Assembly (NCBI GenBank): GCA_045399315.1
Contig: DAYVGO010000009.1
Location: forward strand, 1 to 64,000
Direction of reading: 5' to 3'
Origin: Arsenophonus sp045399315
GTDB taxonomy: Bacteria; Pseudomonadota; Gammaproteobacteria; Enterobacterales; Enterobacteriaceae
Length of the DNA stretch: 64,000 nucleotides
Made by a program: the position numbers and the translations under genes. Under the pieces are notes generated by a model. That model made no database searches. It saw only the letters and a list, made by a program, of their open reading frames with translations, and was not told the DNA's origin. Shown piece after piece: positions 38,539 to 48,400 of this stretch (positions are counted from its first letter, which is position 1; every line of letters starts with the position of its first letter).

Positions 38539-38796
38539 TCAGAGTAATATTTGCTCGATCAATTTACTACGGCTTATTTTTTGTTCTTGCACCAGCATAT
38601 TTAATGCCGTAACAGCACGCTCATGAATTTTTAATTCGACACGGCGTAAGTCTTTAAGAGTATCACGTTTTAATTGATTACGTTTATTAATTTTTAATTG
38701 TTCAGGTCGAGATAAAGGATTGGTTTTCAGCCGCTCTGGTCTAAGCCCATCGGCGAATAAATCCAGTGTTATACGATTTGTCTGCTCTTTTGCAAT
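38539..38796 (-). CDS. ybfE: YbfE-like LexA-regulated protein with an ATT start codon
   Basis: An open frame of 85 codons matches YbfE: AKEQTNRITLDLFAD, KTNPLSRPEQLKINKRNQLKRD, then LRRVELKIHERAVTALN and a ribbon-helix-helix-like end ISRSKLIEQILL. The codon at the conserved first position (38796-38794) is ATT, where ATG is expected, and no ATG, GTG or TTG exists in frame before an upstream TAA. So either the gene is silenced by start-codon loss or it is weakly translated from AUU, as known for infC and pcnB. No strong ribosome binding site is seen. It sits between fldA and the ybfF side as in E. coli. Function of the family is unknown. Confidence 0.7.
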   Translation of the reverse strand: MAKEQTNRITLDLFADGLRPERLKTNPLSRPEQLKINKRNQLKRDTLKDLRRVELKIHERAVTALNMLVQEQKISRSKLIEQILL

Positions 38797-38991
38797 AAAT
38801 TTAAATGTTGCAGAAAATTTGCTAAGTTACTTAACACAATCATACCCTAGCAAGATAACTATCGCTACCATCAGATAGAGTATCATAATCAATAAAGTAA
38901 CATACTAGGGATTAACTGTTTTTAGCAATAACCAGTAAGAAAGCATAAAATGTGATCTTACTGGGGATGCAAATAATTTTAAGCGTTAATT

Positions 38992-41123
38992 TTAGCCATT
39001 AGATCCTATTTGTTGATACCAAAGTTGCGCATAAATTCCATTTAGTTTAAGTAGATTATCATGGCTATTGAATTCAACCAGTTGACCTTCATTAATAACA
39101 CAAATTTTATCAGCGTGACAAATAGTATTAAGGCGGTGGGCAACACTAATGAGCGTTCGACCAGCAGACAGATGATACATATTTTTCATGATGGCAGCTT
39201 CTGAGTCATAATCTAACGCAGAAGTGGCTTCATCAAGGATTAAAATGGCTGGTTGTGTCAAGAGTGCACGGGCAAGTGCTATGTGTTGTCGTTGTCCGCC
39301 TGATAAATTCATACCTCTTTCTGCTAATTGGGTATTGAAACCATTAGGAAGCTGTTGAATAAAATCCCGTGCGCCTGCTATTTGTGCTACCTGGATAATG
39401 GCTTCGTCGGAAGCTGCAGGTTGGCTTAAGCAAATATTATCGGCGATGGAGCCAGCAAATAAAATACTTTCTTGTAGTACCACGCTCATATTAAGGTGTA
39501 AAGCAACCGGATCAGCGACCGCCAGATCCATAACATAGATAGTGATTTGACCCTGCTGAGGAACATATAGTCGTTGTAATATCTTTGTTAAGGTACTTTT
39601 TCCTGATCCTGAAGGGCCGGTGATGCCGATAAACTGTCCGGTTCTAATTGACAGTGATAAGTTCTGCAATACTTCCGGTATATCGCTGGCATAGCAAAAT
39701 CTGATATGATTAAATTCGATATTACCGCTAATGGCTGTGGTATTCACGCTCGCCGTTTGACCATGCTCAGTAGGTTCATCAAGAATATCACCAACACGTT
39801 TTAACACGATAAGAGTATGTTGAAAATCTTGCCATACCTGTGCTAGCCGAAGAATCGGTTGGTTAACATGGGCACTAAGCATATTAAACACAATTAGTTC
39901 TCCTGGACTAAGTTGGTCTTGCATGACGGTTTTACTACCGAACCATAATAGAATAGCGGTGGTTATTTTGTTAATCAGGTTAATAGGTTGACTTGCTATA
40001 ATACTGCTTTTTTGTAATTGATGACTTAAGATTTTTTGCCAACGTTGTAAAAAAGTATTCTCTGTTGCAGCTGTTTTAACGGTTTCAATGCCAGTGATTG
40101 ATTCAGTGAGGAAAGTGGTATTATCTGTTTGAGCTTCATACTCTTTTTCAACTCGTTTACGGATAATAGGGCTCAACAGTAGCCAAAAAACAAAATAGAT
40201 AACCAGTGAGCCAAGCACGATCCCTGACAGTTGCGCACTATAATAGAACAACACTAATAAATAGCGTGACAAAAAACAGATCGATAAACAGTATTAATGT
40301 TGATCCAGTCAGAAATTGTCTAATCTGGGCCATTTCACGAATGCGAGCAATAATTTGCCCTGTTTGCCGCTGGTTAAAATAGTCAAGCGGCAGCCCTAAC
40401 AAATGACGATATAAACGGCCGGGTAATTCAGCATTAATTTGCCTCGAGGCGTGATTAAAAATTTTATTACGAATAAAACTATAAATAGGTTCGGCTATCG
40501 CTAATGAGATAATAGCGAATGCTAAAACATGCAAGCTACTTAGGCTACGGCTTACCAGAACTTTATCAATTAAATGTTGAAAAAGAATAGGATTAATGAG
40601 GACAAATATTTGTACAACACTGGCAAGTAAAAAAATATCTCTTAATTGTTTATTTTGCCTTAGTATCGATGATGAGAACCAATCTAAACCAAACTTAGTT
40701 TTTTAGTCGGTGAATTTTTTTCTGCCACAAGTAATACTTTAAATTTGATTGGTGTATTTTGGCTATCTTGATAAGGAAAAGTTAGGGTTTTGTCTGAAGT
40801 TGGATTTATCACGTCAATGGTTTGTTGCTTTATATTAGCAACCCCCCCCACCATATTCCTTCAATTTCGATTAATGCGGGTGAAGGGATATCCTTTAGTT
40901 CAAGTTCAGCAGGAGTAAGAAAGTTTATTTTGCTTTTTAATTGGATATAATCCATACACTCTGGTAATTGCTAGTCGGTTAAGTGTTTAGATTCTAATCC
41001 TAAAGAGTGAGTTAATCGGTCAATGGTGATGGATTTACTCAGTTGCTTACCGAGCCAAATTATGCAATCTAAAGCTTGGTTATTAGCTTTATTTGTTATT
41101 GCTAAACTAGAAAATATTTCCAT
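38992..41123 (-). pseudogene. Type I secretion ABC transporter pseudogene, RtxE/HlyB-like
   Basis: Second ABC ATPase of an RTX-type export operon. From ATG 41123 an inactive C39-like domain (NQALDCIIWLGKQLSKSITIDRLTHSLGLES) runs to a stop near 41000. It resumes as INFLTPAELELKDIPSPALIEI and breaks again around an 8-G run at 40846-40853. The membrane domain follows (LYRHLLGLPLDYFNQRQTGQIIARIREM), with a shift near 40240. The remainder to 38992 is open and has Walker A GPSGSGKSTL, signature LSGGQRQHIALARALL, Walker B LILDEATSALD and H-loop SVAHRL. The ATPase half is intact but the whole protein cannot be made. Confidence 0.88.
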
Positions 41124-41126
41124 CAC

Positions 41127-42482
41127 TTATTTCTCACGCATTGATTCGGACAGGTATTCACGGATAGGACTTAATAGATAATTGATAACAGGTCACTTAT
41201 CAGTTTTGATTTCTGCTACAATTGACATACCTGGGGGATGGGGGGATATCGATTGAATGACCATCAACCATTAGATTATTTTGCTTTAGGCTTATTTGAG
41301 CTGGAAAGATAAGGCCTAATTGTTCATCTTGGGCAGAATCACGTGAAATTGATAATACTTCTCCATCAATAGTGCCATAACGTGTGTAAGGGAAGGCATC
41401 AACTTTTACTGTCACTTTTTGCACGGGATGAATAAAACCAATATCTTTATTTAAAATTTTAACTTCGGCAAATTGTACATCGTTATCAGAGACAATTACC
41501 ATTAGATTTTGGGCGGGATGTAATACTGCTCCTAAAATATAAGTGGTTAACTGTTGAACGGTACCAGTAACTGGCGAGCGTACAATTTCTAACTGTTCTC
41601 TTTCATCAAATTTTGCGTATGCTTATTCTAGCATAGAGAGTTGGATCTCTGACTGCTTTTTTTTATCGTTCCATTCATGGTGTTTTTGTGATTGAAATGC
41701 ATTGAGCCGTTCTTTTAAGTTTTTTTCTTGCGAATCTAAAATGCTCAGTTTAGATGTTTGTTGGGCAATTAAGCGCTTGGTTTCTAATAACTCTTTTTCC
41801 TGATCTAAATATTCTGATTTACTGATCATCTGTTTTTGACTTAAAGTTTGACGGGCTTCTAAACACTGTTTGATATTTTTTTGTAGTAAAAAGAGCACAT
41901 TGAGATCATAATTCTTCGCTTTTTGCAACGTATGATTAACTTCAATCTCAGATCTTAAACTAGCAACCTGCGCATCAAATTGAGCTTTTTCATGATGAAA
42001 GGTTTTACTGATTTTTTCTTGTTGTCACTTTGTTAATTGATGAAAGGTGAGTTGTTCATGAGGGATTTTGTTTTCAAGTAAAGATTGGTACAGCAATTTT
42101 TCAATCGCATAATACATCTATTTGATGTGCAATATCGATGATGTCTTGGCTAACACTGAGTGCGTCAAGTGTAAGTAGAGGTTCACATTTTTTAACATGT
42201 TGCCCGTTTTTTACATGTGATTCAGTTAACCGGCTTTGCTCATAGGCTTGAATAACTTGTGAGTGTCCCGATATGATAAGTCGTCCGGTTGACGTGGCTT
42301 GCACATCTAACTGCCTCCAGTATGACCAACGATAGCAATTACAACACTAATACTCAAAGTCAATGCGGTGAGACGAGCAAAAGGCGATGGTGGACTATTT
42401 ATTAATGCAAATGTGGGGGTAAGAAGTCGTAATTATATTGTGGAAAGAATTGCTTTAACATCCGTGTAATTCGATTTGCCAT
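41127..42482 (-). pseudogene. Membrane fusion protein pseudogene, RtxD/HlyD-like
   Basis: Periplasmic adaptor of the type I secretion machine. From ATG 42482 the start MANRITRMLKQFFPQYNYDFLPP matches the HlyD N-terminus, then shifts before a transmembrane piece (LTLSISVVIAIVGH). Pieces follow for the lipoyl-like half (VIQAYEQSRLTESHVKNGQHV), a coiled-coil hairpin (ARQTLSQKQMISKSEYLDQEKELLETKR) and the distal barrel (LNKDIGFIHPVQKVTVKVDAFPYTRYG). The tail NYLLSPIREYLSESMREK ends at 41129-41127, four bases before the next ABC gene. Multiple frameshifts and stops. Confidence 0.88.
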
Positions 42483-42491
42483 AAAGTGATC

Positions 42492-44018
42492 CTAGTGCTG
42501 CTTTAACGATTGTTGTAATGACCAGAGATAATAATGTTTTCCAAGTCGTAATAATTGTGTATGGTTACCTTGTTCAATAATTTTGCCTTGATGCATGACG
42601 ATAATATGATGGTGATAACTAATTGTTGATAAGTGGTGTGCAATAGTAATTATGGTACGACCGTGGGCAATTTTTGCATATTTTGTTGGATTATTGTTTG
42701 TGTTTGATTGTCTAAAGAACTGGTGGCTTCATCAAAGATAAGAATTCGAGGATTGCTCAATAATGTGTGCGCAATAGCAATACGTTGGCGCTGACCTCCT
42801 GACAATGATTGACCAGCTTCAGCTATCAGTGAGTCGTAACCAAAAGGCATTTTCAAAATAAAATCATGGACACCAGCTAATTTTGCCACAGCGATCACTT
42901 CATCTAAACTAGCATCCGGTTTTGTTTGAGCTATGTTGTTAAATACAGATTGGTTAAAGAGAAAATTCTCCTGTAACACAATACCGATTTGTTGCCTTAA
43001 GGTGGAGATGTTTATTTGTTAGTGGGGAATATTATCCAGTAATATGTGGCCTTTTTCTGGCGTATAAAGGCGTAATAATAAACGGGCAAAGGTACTTTTA
43101 CCGGAACCAGAAGCACCGACAATGCCGATCATCTCTCTTGCTTTAATAGACAAATTGAATTGATTGATAATAAGCGAAAGATCCGATTGATAACGAAAAT
43201 CAATATCTTGGATCTGGCCGGTTAATTGTGGATGTAAGCCTTCACTGTGTTGCTCAGTTAGTAAGTTAATGATTTATAATAGCTTATCAACTATTACACG
43301 GGTACGAATATAATCACCCCATAATTGCACCAATTTTCCCAGAGGTTGATTACTATGAGAAACCATCATCTGAAAAGCAATTAACTGACATATCGTCATA
43401 TTTAATGCCAATACTTCTGCTGCACCGATCCATAAAGTTAACACCATAGTTAACTTTTCAATTAGCATAACAATATGGCTGCCTTGTGAGTTTATTAGCT
43501 GAGCTTGAAAATTACTAGCTACCATATTGGCTGTTTGCTCATCCCAGTGGCGGATAAAATGCGACTCAACAGTGAGACTTTAAATAGTTTCACTGCTGAC
43601 CACGCTTTCGGTTAAGAAAGAGGTATTAATTGCGGCATGCATAAATACCACTCCAGTGATGAAGAAAATCTTTTTTCTGCCAGATTTCCGGTGGTTTATT
43701 GCCAGTGGATTGTATTAATACTTATTCATCATTGTAACTTGCTAATATATATGGAACTTTATTATTATCATAAATGATAACTGGTAGCATGAGACGTGAT
43801 AACTCTTTTTTATGACAGCGTTTTTCCTTTAGTGAAATTTGATACTTTTGTTGGATTTTTTTTATACAATCAACATAATTATCATTTTGAATTATTTCTT
43901 TATTATATTCATTTATATTTATTTTATTATTTAATCTTATAATAATAGAAATTAATTCAAGTGTTCTTTGGTTATTTTCATCTATAATAGGTAATCACAA
44001 ATTAAAATATAAAGCCAT
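42492..44018 (-). pseudogene. Type I secretion ABC transporter pseudogene, RtxB/HlyB-like
   Basis: First ABC gene of the RTX-type operon. The N-terminal C39-like region (IIDENNQRTLELISIIIRL, then LPVIIYDNNKVPYILASYND) is followed by a large internal loss of membrane-domain sequence. A membrane fragment at 43525-43274 (MLIEKLTMVLTLWIGAAEVLALN) and an ATPase piece with DEATSSLD, LSGGQRQRIAIAHTLL and FGYDSLIAEAGQ remain, interrupted by stops, including one near 43020. It ends QLLRLGKHYYLW to a TAG at 42494-42492, ten bases before the adaptor gene. More decayed than the other two genes. Confidence 0.85.
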
Positions 44019-44234
44019 TTAAATATATTTAATATTAATAAAAGGCTTTATTATATTACTTAGTTAATAAGTTTATTCTATCGACTAATTTTTTATGAAA
44101 AGAGTAAAAAAGGGATCTGATGACTTTTAAGACCAGTTACATTTTTTAGTTTTAGGCTGAATTAAAATTATTATTAGTTTTAAATTATTTTGTGAATTTA
44201 ATTAAATAGTACAATATTATTGCAAAAAAATTCA

Positions 44235-45029
44235 TTATTTATCAGCCGGAATAGCCAGGAAACGAGCAATAGCTCGATTGACTGCCGTGGGATTTTCAGC
44301 ATGCACCCAGTGATCACATTCCATAATAATCTGACCATGGGCTTGCGGAAATTGAGCAATAATATCATTGTGATAATCTTCGCTAATATAATCAGAAAGG
44401 CTGCCACGAATAAAAAGTGCTGGTTTAGGCCAGGCCGGAATAGTTTTCCAGCTCATCAATTGGTTATATTGTTTTTTTAAAATTGGTAAATTAAACTTCC
44501 ATTTGCCTTGTTGAAATGATTTTAGTAGAAATTGAATTTCACTTTCTTTATTGAGCGAGTGGTGCATAATAACAGCAGCCTCTTGTCGGGAAGTGACTGC
44601 CGATGTTGTCACTGCTTCTAAGGCAGAAAACATATTTTCATGACGATTAATTTGGTAAGTGACTGGAGCAATATCAATAACCACAATTTTTTCTATAAAT
44701 TGCGGTGCTATTGCTGTCATCGCCATTGCAATTTTCCCTCCCATTGAGTGGCCGATGGCGATAACACTTTTTTGCTTTAAGTAAGTCAGTAAAGTTAAAA
44801 CATCGTTTGCCATTTCAGAATAGAGCATGGTTTCTGCCCATGGCGAGTCGCCATGATTGCGTATATCTAGTTGAATAACAGTGAAATAATTTTGTAAATT
44901 GCGTGCCAAAACGCCTAAATTTTGTCGATCACCAAAGAGGCCATGTATTAGTACAATAGCAGCAAAAGAGATAGGATTTTCTGGCTGATGAATACGATAA
45001 TTTAGCAAGTTATTTAGAGACATAAACAT
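44235..45029 (-). CDS. ybfF: Alpha/beta-hydrolase esterase YbfF
   Basis: A 264-residue alpha/beta hydrolase; E. coli YbfF is an esterase active on short acyl substrates. The fold markers are visible: oxyanion region LIHGLFGDRQNLGVLARNL, QLDIRNHGDSPW, the nucleophile elbow IGHSMGGKIAMAM (Ser near 95), IDIAPVTYQINRHENMF, and the late histidine in CDHWVHAENP. The physiological substrate is unknown. The next ATG inside the frame (MSLNN) is two codons on, so the exact start is uncertain by six bases. It is divergent from seqA, the usual arrangement. Confidence 0.92.
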   Translation of the reverse strand: MFMSLNNLLNYRIHQPENPISFAAIVLIHGLFGDRQNLGVLARNLQNYFTVIQLDIRNHGDSPWAETMLYSEMANDVLTLLTYLKQKSVIAIGHSMGGKIAMAMTAIAPQFIEKIVVIDIAPVTYQINRHENMFSALEAVTTSAVTSRQEAAVIMHHSLNKESEIQFLLKSFQQGKWKFNLPILKKQYNQLMSWKTIPAWPKPALFIRGSLSDYISEDYHNDIIAQFPQAHGQIIMECDHWVHAENPTAVNRAIARFLAIPADK

Positions 45030-45393
45030 ATTATTAATTAATAGTTAATATAGTGGCATGGATATAATGAGAAGCCAACCACTATCGACACTACTACGAG
45101 TTATTATTGTCAATTTAAATTTAAGCCATGTTGTCGATTGAAAATGGTTAGTTAGTGAGTCGCTAATACTTTCCTATTTATATCATAATTGTGACTGATG
45201 CTCAATATAAAAAGATATTTGTGTTGTTGGTAATGTAAAGATAATCAGGTGTTTCTATACCGATTAACAAACTTAATGAAAATATTTTTTATTAGAAGAC
45301 TAAGCTTAACTAGTTGAAATATCCATTGTTTTGTTTTTCAGGTTTATATCTTATACTTGGCAAGTAATTTTAATTAAAAAAGATTGAAATAAC
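45030..45393. other. Divergent ybfF/seqA intergenic region
   Basis: About 360 AT-rich bases that should hold the promoters for ybfF and for the seqA-pgm transcript. I see no conserved operator, repeat or hidden gene with confidence. Confidence 0.5.
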
Positions 45394-45901
45394 ATGAAAA
45401 CGATTGAAGTTGACGAAGAACTTTACCACTATATTGCTAGTCATACTCAGCATATAGGTGAAAATGTATCGGTTATATTACGATGTCTACTAGGGTTTGA
45501 CGTTAGTCAGTCGCATATGTCACTCTCGCTAACCGTAAGTAATATGACGGCGGGAGTGAAAAAAAATAAAGTAGATTCTTCCCATGACGCAATATATGTA
45601 ATGCAGGATTTATTGCTTTCAAACAATTATGCTAATTTTATCTACTTTATACAATTTAAATAAAGAAGCTTTTGTGGTAGCAACAGAAGCAACCCATGGA
45701 AGAACGCGTATTTATTTTGCTGCCGATGAACAGACATTGTTGGCCAGTGGCAAACAGACAAAACCTCGCCTTATACCAGGGACGTCTTATTGGGTAATTA
45801 CCAATACTAATACCAACCGTAAATGTAATATGATTAAACAAATTATGCAAGATATGCAGTTTCCTGTTGAATTAGTTGCAAAGGTGTGTGGTACGATTTA
45901 A
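45394..45901 (+). pseudogene. seqA: seqA, disrupted: negative modulator of replication initiation
   Basis: SeqA binds hemimethylated GATC sites and delays re-initiation at oriC. The N-terminal oligomerisation region is present (MKTIEVDEELYHYIASHTQHIGE) and the frame runs to VMQDLLLSNNYA, then reads unrelated codons to a TAA at 45661-45663. The C-terminal domain resumes in another frame at 45629 (LILSTLYNLNKEAF, HGRTRIYFAADEQTLL, YWVITNTNTNRKC, ending KVCGTI). Compared with the family, about 35 bases covering the stretch before MLILSTLY are deleted. Re-initiation at the ATG at 45629 would lack part of the DNA-binding domain and has no ribosome binding site. Probably non-functional. Confidence 0.85.
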
Positions 45902-45964
45902 AAAATATTATTGGGCACTTAGTTATTATTCTATGTGTACCACTGTCCTGTTGGAGAGAAATAA

Positions 45965-47602
45965 TTGGCAATGCATAAACGTGCAGGGCAAACTGCCCAA
46001 CGAAGTGATTTAATTAATGTTGAACAATTGATTGCAAAATATTATTCGTTACAACCTCAAGTAAAAAATCCTGCTCATAGCGTTAAATTTGGCACATCAG
46101 GACATCGTGGTAGTTCGTGTCGTAATAGTTTTAATGAGCAACATATTCTTGCTATTACACAAGCTATTGTGGAAGTTCGTCAATTAAATGGTATTACCGG
46201 CCCCTGTTTGGTGGGAAAAGATACTCATGCATTATCCGAGCCTGCATTTAGGACAGTTGTTGAAGTGCTGATTGCTAATGGAGTTGATGTCATCACACAA
46301 CAAGACAACGGTTTTACCCCAACACCATCTATTTCTCATGCTATATTGGAATATAATCGTCAGCATGAAAATAAAGCCGATGGTATTGTGATCACCCCTT
46401 CACACAATCCTCCGGAAGATGGAGGTATCAAATATAATCCACCACATGGTGGACCGGCTGATGAGCTACTAACAGTTGAAATTGAGCGGCGGGCGAATCA
46501 ATTAATTGCCGACCAATTATCTGCTATTCAAAGCATTAATTATCAAGATGCAATTAAGGATCCTCACTACCATCAACACGATCTTGTTGAGCCTTATGTG
46601 ATAGCTTTGAGTGATGTTATCGATATGGCCGTGATTAAAAAAGCAGGATTAAAAATAGGTGTTGATCCATTAGGTGGCGCGGGAATAAATTATTGGAAAC
46701 GTATTGCTGATTATTATCAACTTGATTTAGAGCTGGTCAATCAACAAATTGATCCAACTTTTAGTTTTATGCCGTTAGATCACGATGGTGTGATCCGGAT
46801 GGATTGTTCTTCTCGTTGGGCGATGAAAGGCTTATTAGAGTTACGTAATAAATTTGATTTAGCATTTGCTAATGATCCGGATTATGATCGTCATGGAATT
46901 ATAACGCCAGCTGGCTTGATCAATCCCAATCATTATTTGGCTGTGGTTATCGATTATCTATTTCGTCATCGACCACAATGGGAAAAAGATGTTGCTGTAG
47001 GCAAAACATTAGTTTCTAGTGCCATGATCGATCGTGTTGTTGCCGATTTAGGACGTGAATTAGTTGAAGTACCGGTAGGTTTCAAATGGTTTGTTGACGG
47101 TTTATATCAGGGTAAGTATGGTTTTGCTGGTGAAGAGAGTGCCGGCGCTTCTTTCTTGCGGTTTGATGGAACTCCTTGGACGACGGACAAGGATGGTATC
47201 ATTCTCTGTCTATTAGCGGCCGAAATGACTGCTGTGACCGGGAAAAATCCACAACAGCACTATCAGGAACTTGCTCGCCGTTTTGGTGAACTCTGCTATA
47301 GCCGTATCCAAGTAAAAGCCAGCTACCAGCAAAAAGAGCGTTTAGCTGAGTTAACGGTTGAAATGGTTTGCGCCGATATGTTGGCAGGTGATCCGATTAC
47401 CACACGGTTAACCAAAGCACCCGGTAATGGTGCTGCTATTGGTGGTTTAAAGGTAATAACAGATTATGGTTGGTTTACTGCTCGTCCATCAGGTACTGAA
47501 GAAGCTTATAAAATTTATTGTGAAAGTTTTCGTAGTCAGGCTCATCTTGAATTGATTGAGCAGGAAGCTATCCAAATTGTTAATCAAGTTATTACCCAAT
47601 AA
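45965..47602 (+). CDS. pgm: Phosphoglucomutase
   Basis: Interconverts glucose-1-P and glucose-6-P, feeding UDP-glucose and surface sugar synthesis. The 545-residue product starts with TTG at 45965 (LAMHKRAGQ, matching MAIHNRAGQ of E. coli) with GGAGAG upstream. Features: KFGTSGHRGSS, the phosphoserine loop TPSHNPPEDGGIKYNPPHGGPAD, the metal loop FANDPDYDRHG, the sugar-binding GEESAGASFLRFDGTPWTTDKDG and the phosphate-binding ARPSGTEEAYKIY. It follows seqA by about 60 bases; in E. coli the two form an operon. It is intact despite the damaged upstream gene. Confidence 0.96.
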   Translation: MAMHKRAGQTAQRSDLINVEQLIAKYYSLQPQVKNPAHSVKFGTSGHRGSSCRNSFNEQHILAITQAIVEVRQLNGITGPCLVGKDTHALSEPAFRTVVEVLIANGVDVITQQDNGFTPTPSISHAILEYNRQHENKADGIVITPSHNPPEDGGIKYNPPHGGPADELLTVEIERRANQLIADQLSAIQSINYQDAIKDPHYHQHDLVEPYVIALSDVIDMAVIKKAGLKIGVDPLGGAGINYWKRIADYYQLDLELVNQQIDPTFSFMPLDHDGVIRMDCSSRWAMKGLLELRNKFDLAFANDPDYDRHGIITPAGLINPNHYLAVVIDYLFRHRPQWEKDVAVGKTLVSSAMIDRVVADLGRELVEVPVGFKWFVDGLYQGKYGFAGEESAGASFLRFDGTPWTTDKDGIILCLLAAEMTAVTGKNPQQHYQELARRFGELCYSRIQVKASYQQKERLAELTVEMVCADMLAGDPITTRLTKAPGNGAAIGGLKVITDYGWFTARPSGTEEAYKIYCESFRSQAHLELIEQEAIQIVNQVITQ

Positions 47603-47723
47603 ATAGTTGCTTATTTTGTATAAGCCACATTATAATAGATATGGCTTTGTCCGACCGTGATAAATTGAATGCTAATGCCATAATTAGCTGCTTTAGCTTA
47701 ATATAGTTAAAGTCAGTCCATTA

Positions 47724-48400
47724 TTAAGGCATAAAACGATAACTAATTCCTGTTTCGGTTAGTAGGTGTATTGGTTACGTGGTATCGCTTTCCAACTTTT
47801 GTCTTAAGTGTCCCATATAAATACGCAAGTAATGATTATGTTCAACATAGTTAGGCCCCATATTTGTAGTAGCAGATGATGTTGAGTTAATACTTTACCC
47901 ACTATTAGCAATAAATTCACTGAGTAAACGGAACTCAATTGGGGTGAGGTGGAGTTCTTGCTGGTTTTTAGTCACTCATCGATTAATTAAATAAACACTA
48001 ATATCTCCAAACCGAAGTATTGGATCTTGCTGGGTTTTACGTCCATAACGGCCTAGGGTAACTCTTACCCTGGCCGACAATTCACTAATGCCAAATGCTT
48101 TGGTTAGATAGTCGTCTGCTCAGGCATCAAGTGCCATGACTGTATCTGTTTCATCTGCACGTGCCGACAGTACTAATAGAATATTACTCTATTGTCTTAA
48201 ATCACGGATCAAATCAATACCATCACCATCAGGTAGCCCAAGATCGAGGATCAAGAGGTCAGGTTTGCGGGTAGCAGATTCAATAAGTCCTCGTTGATAA
48301 GTTTCTACTTCATATACGCGAAAATTTTCATCTTCTAGTGCTAGTTTGACAAATCGTCTGATCTCTTTTTCGTCTTCGATTATCAAAATATTGTGATGGA
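47724..48400 (-). pseudogene. kdpE: kdpE pseudogene: response regulator of potassium transport
   Basis: OmpR-type regulator relic. The receiver domain reads NILIIEDEKEIRRFVKLALED and RKPDLLILDLGLPDGDGIDLIRDLRQ, with the phospho-acceptor Asp, then a stop at 48191-48189 (TAG in place of a Trp codon would fit). It continues VLSARADETDTVMALDA, another stop, ADDYLTKAFGISELSARVRV, stops in the linker, HLTPIEFRLLSEFI, then HNHYLRIYMGHLRQKLES and after a shift LLTETGISYRFMP ending at 47726-47724. Start codon not clear. At least four lesions. Confidence 0.9.

Noticed and set aside
40846..40853. Run of eight G residues, considered as a phase-variation tract
   Set aside because: It lies in a pseudogene with other independent stops and shifts, so switching the tract length would not restore the protein.
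45629..45901. A short independent gene encoding the SeqA C-terminal part
   Set aside because: There is no ribosome binding site before the ATG and it begins inside the DNA-binding domain, so it is treated as part of the disrupted seqA.
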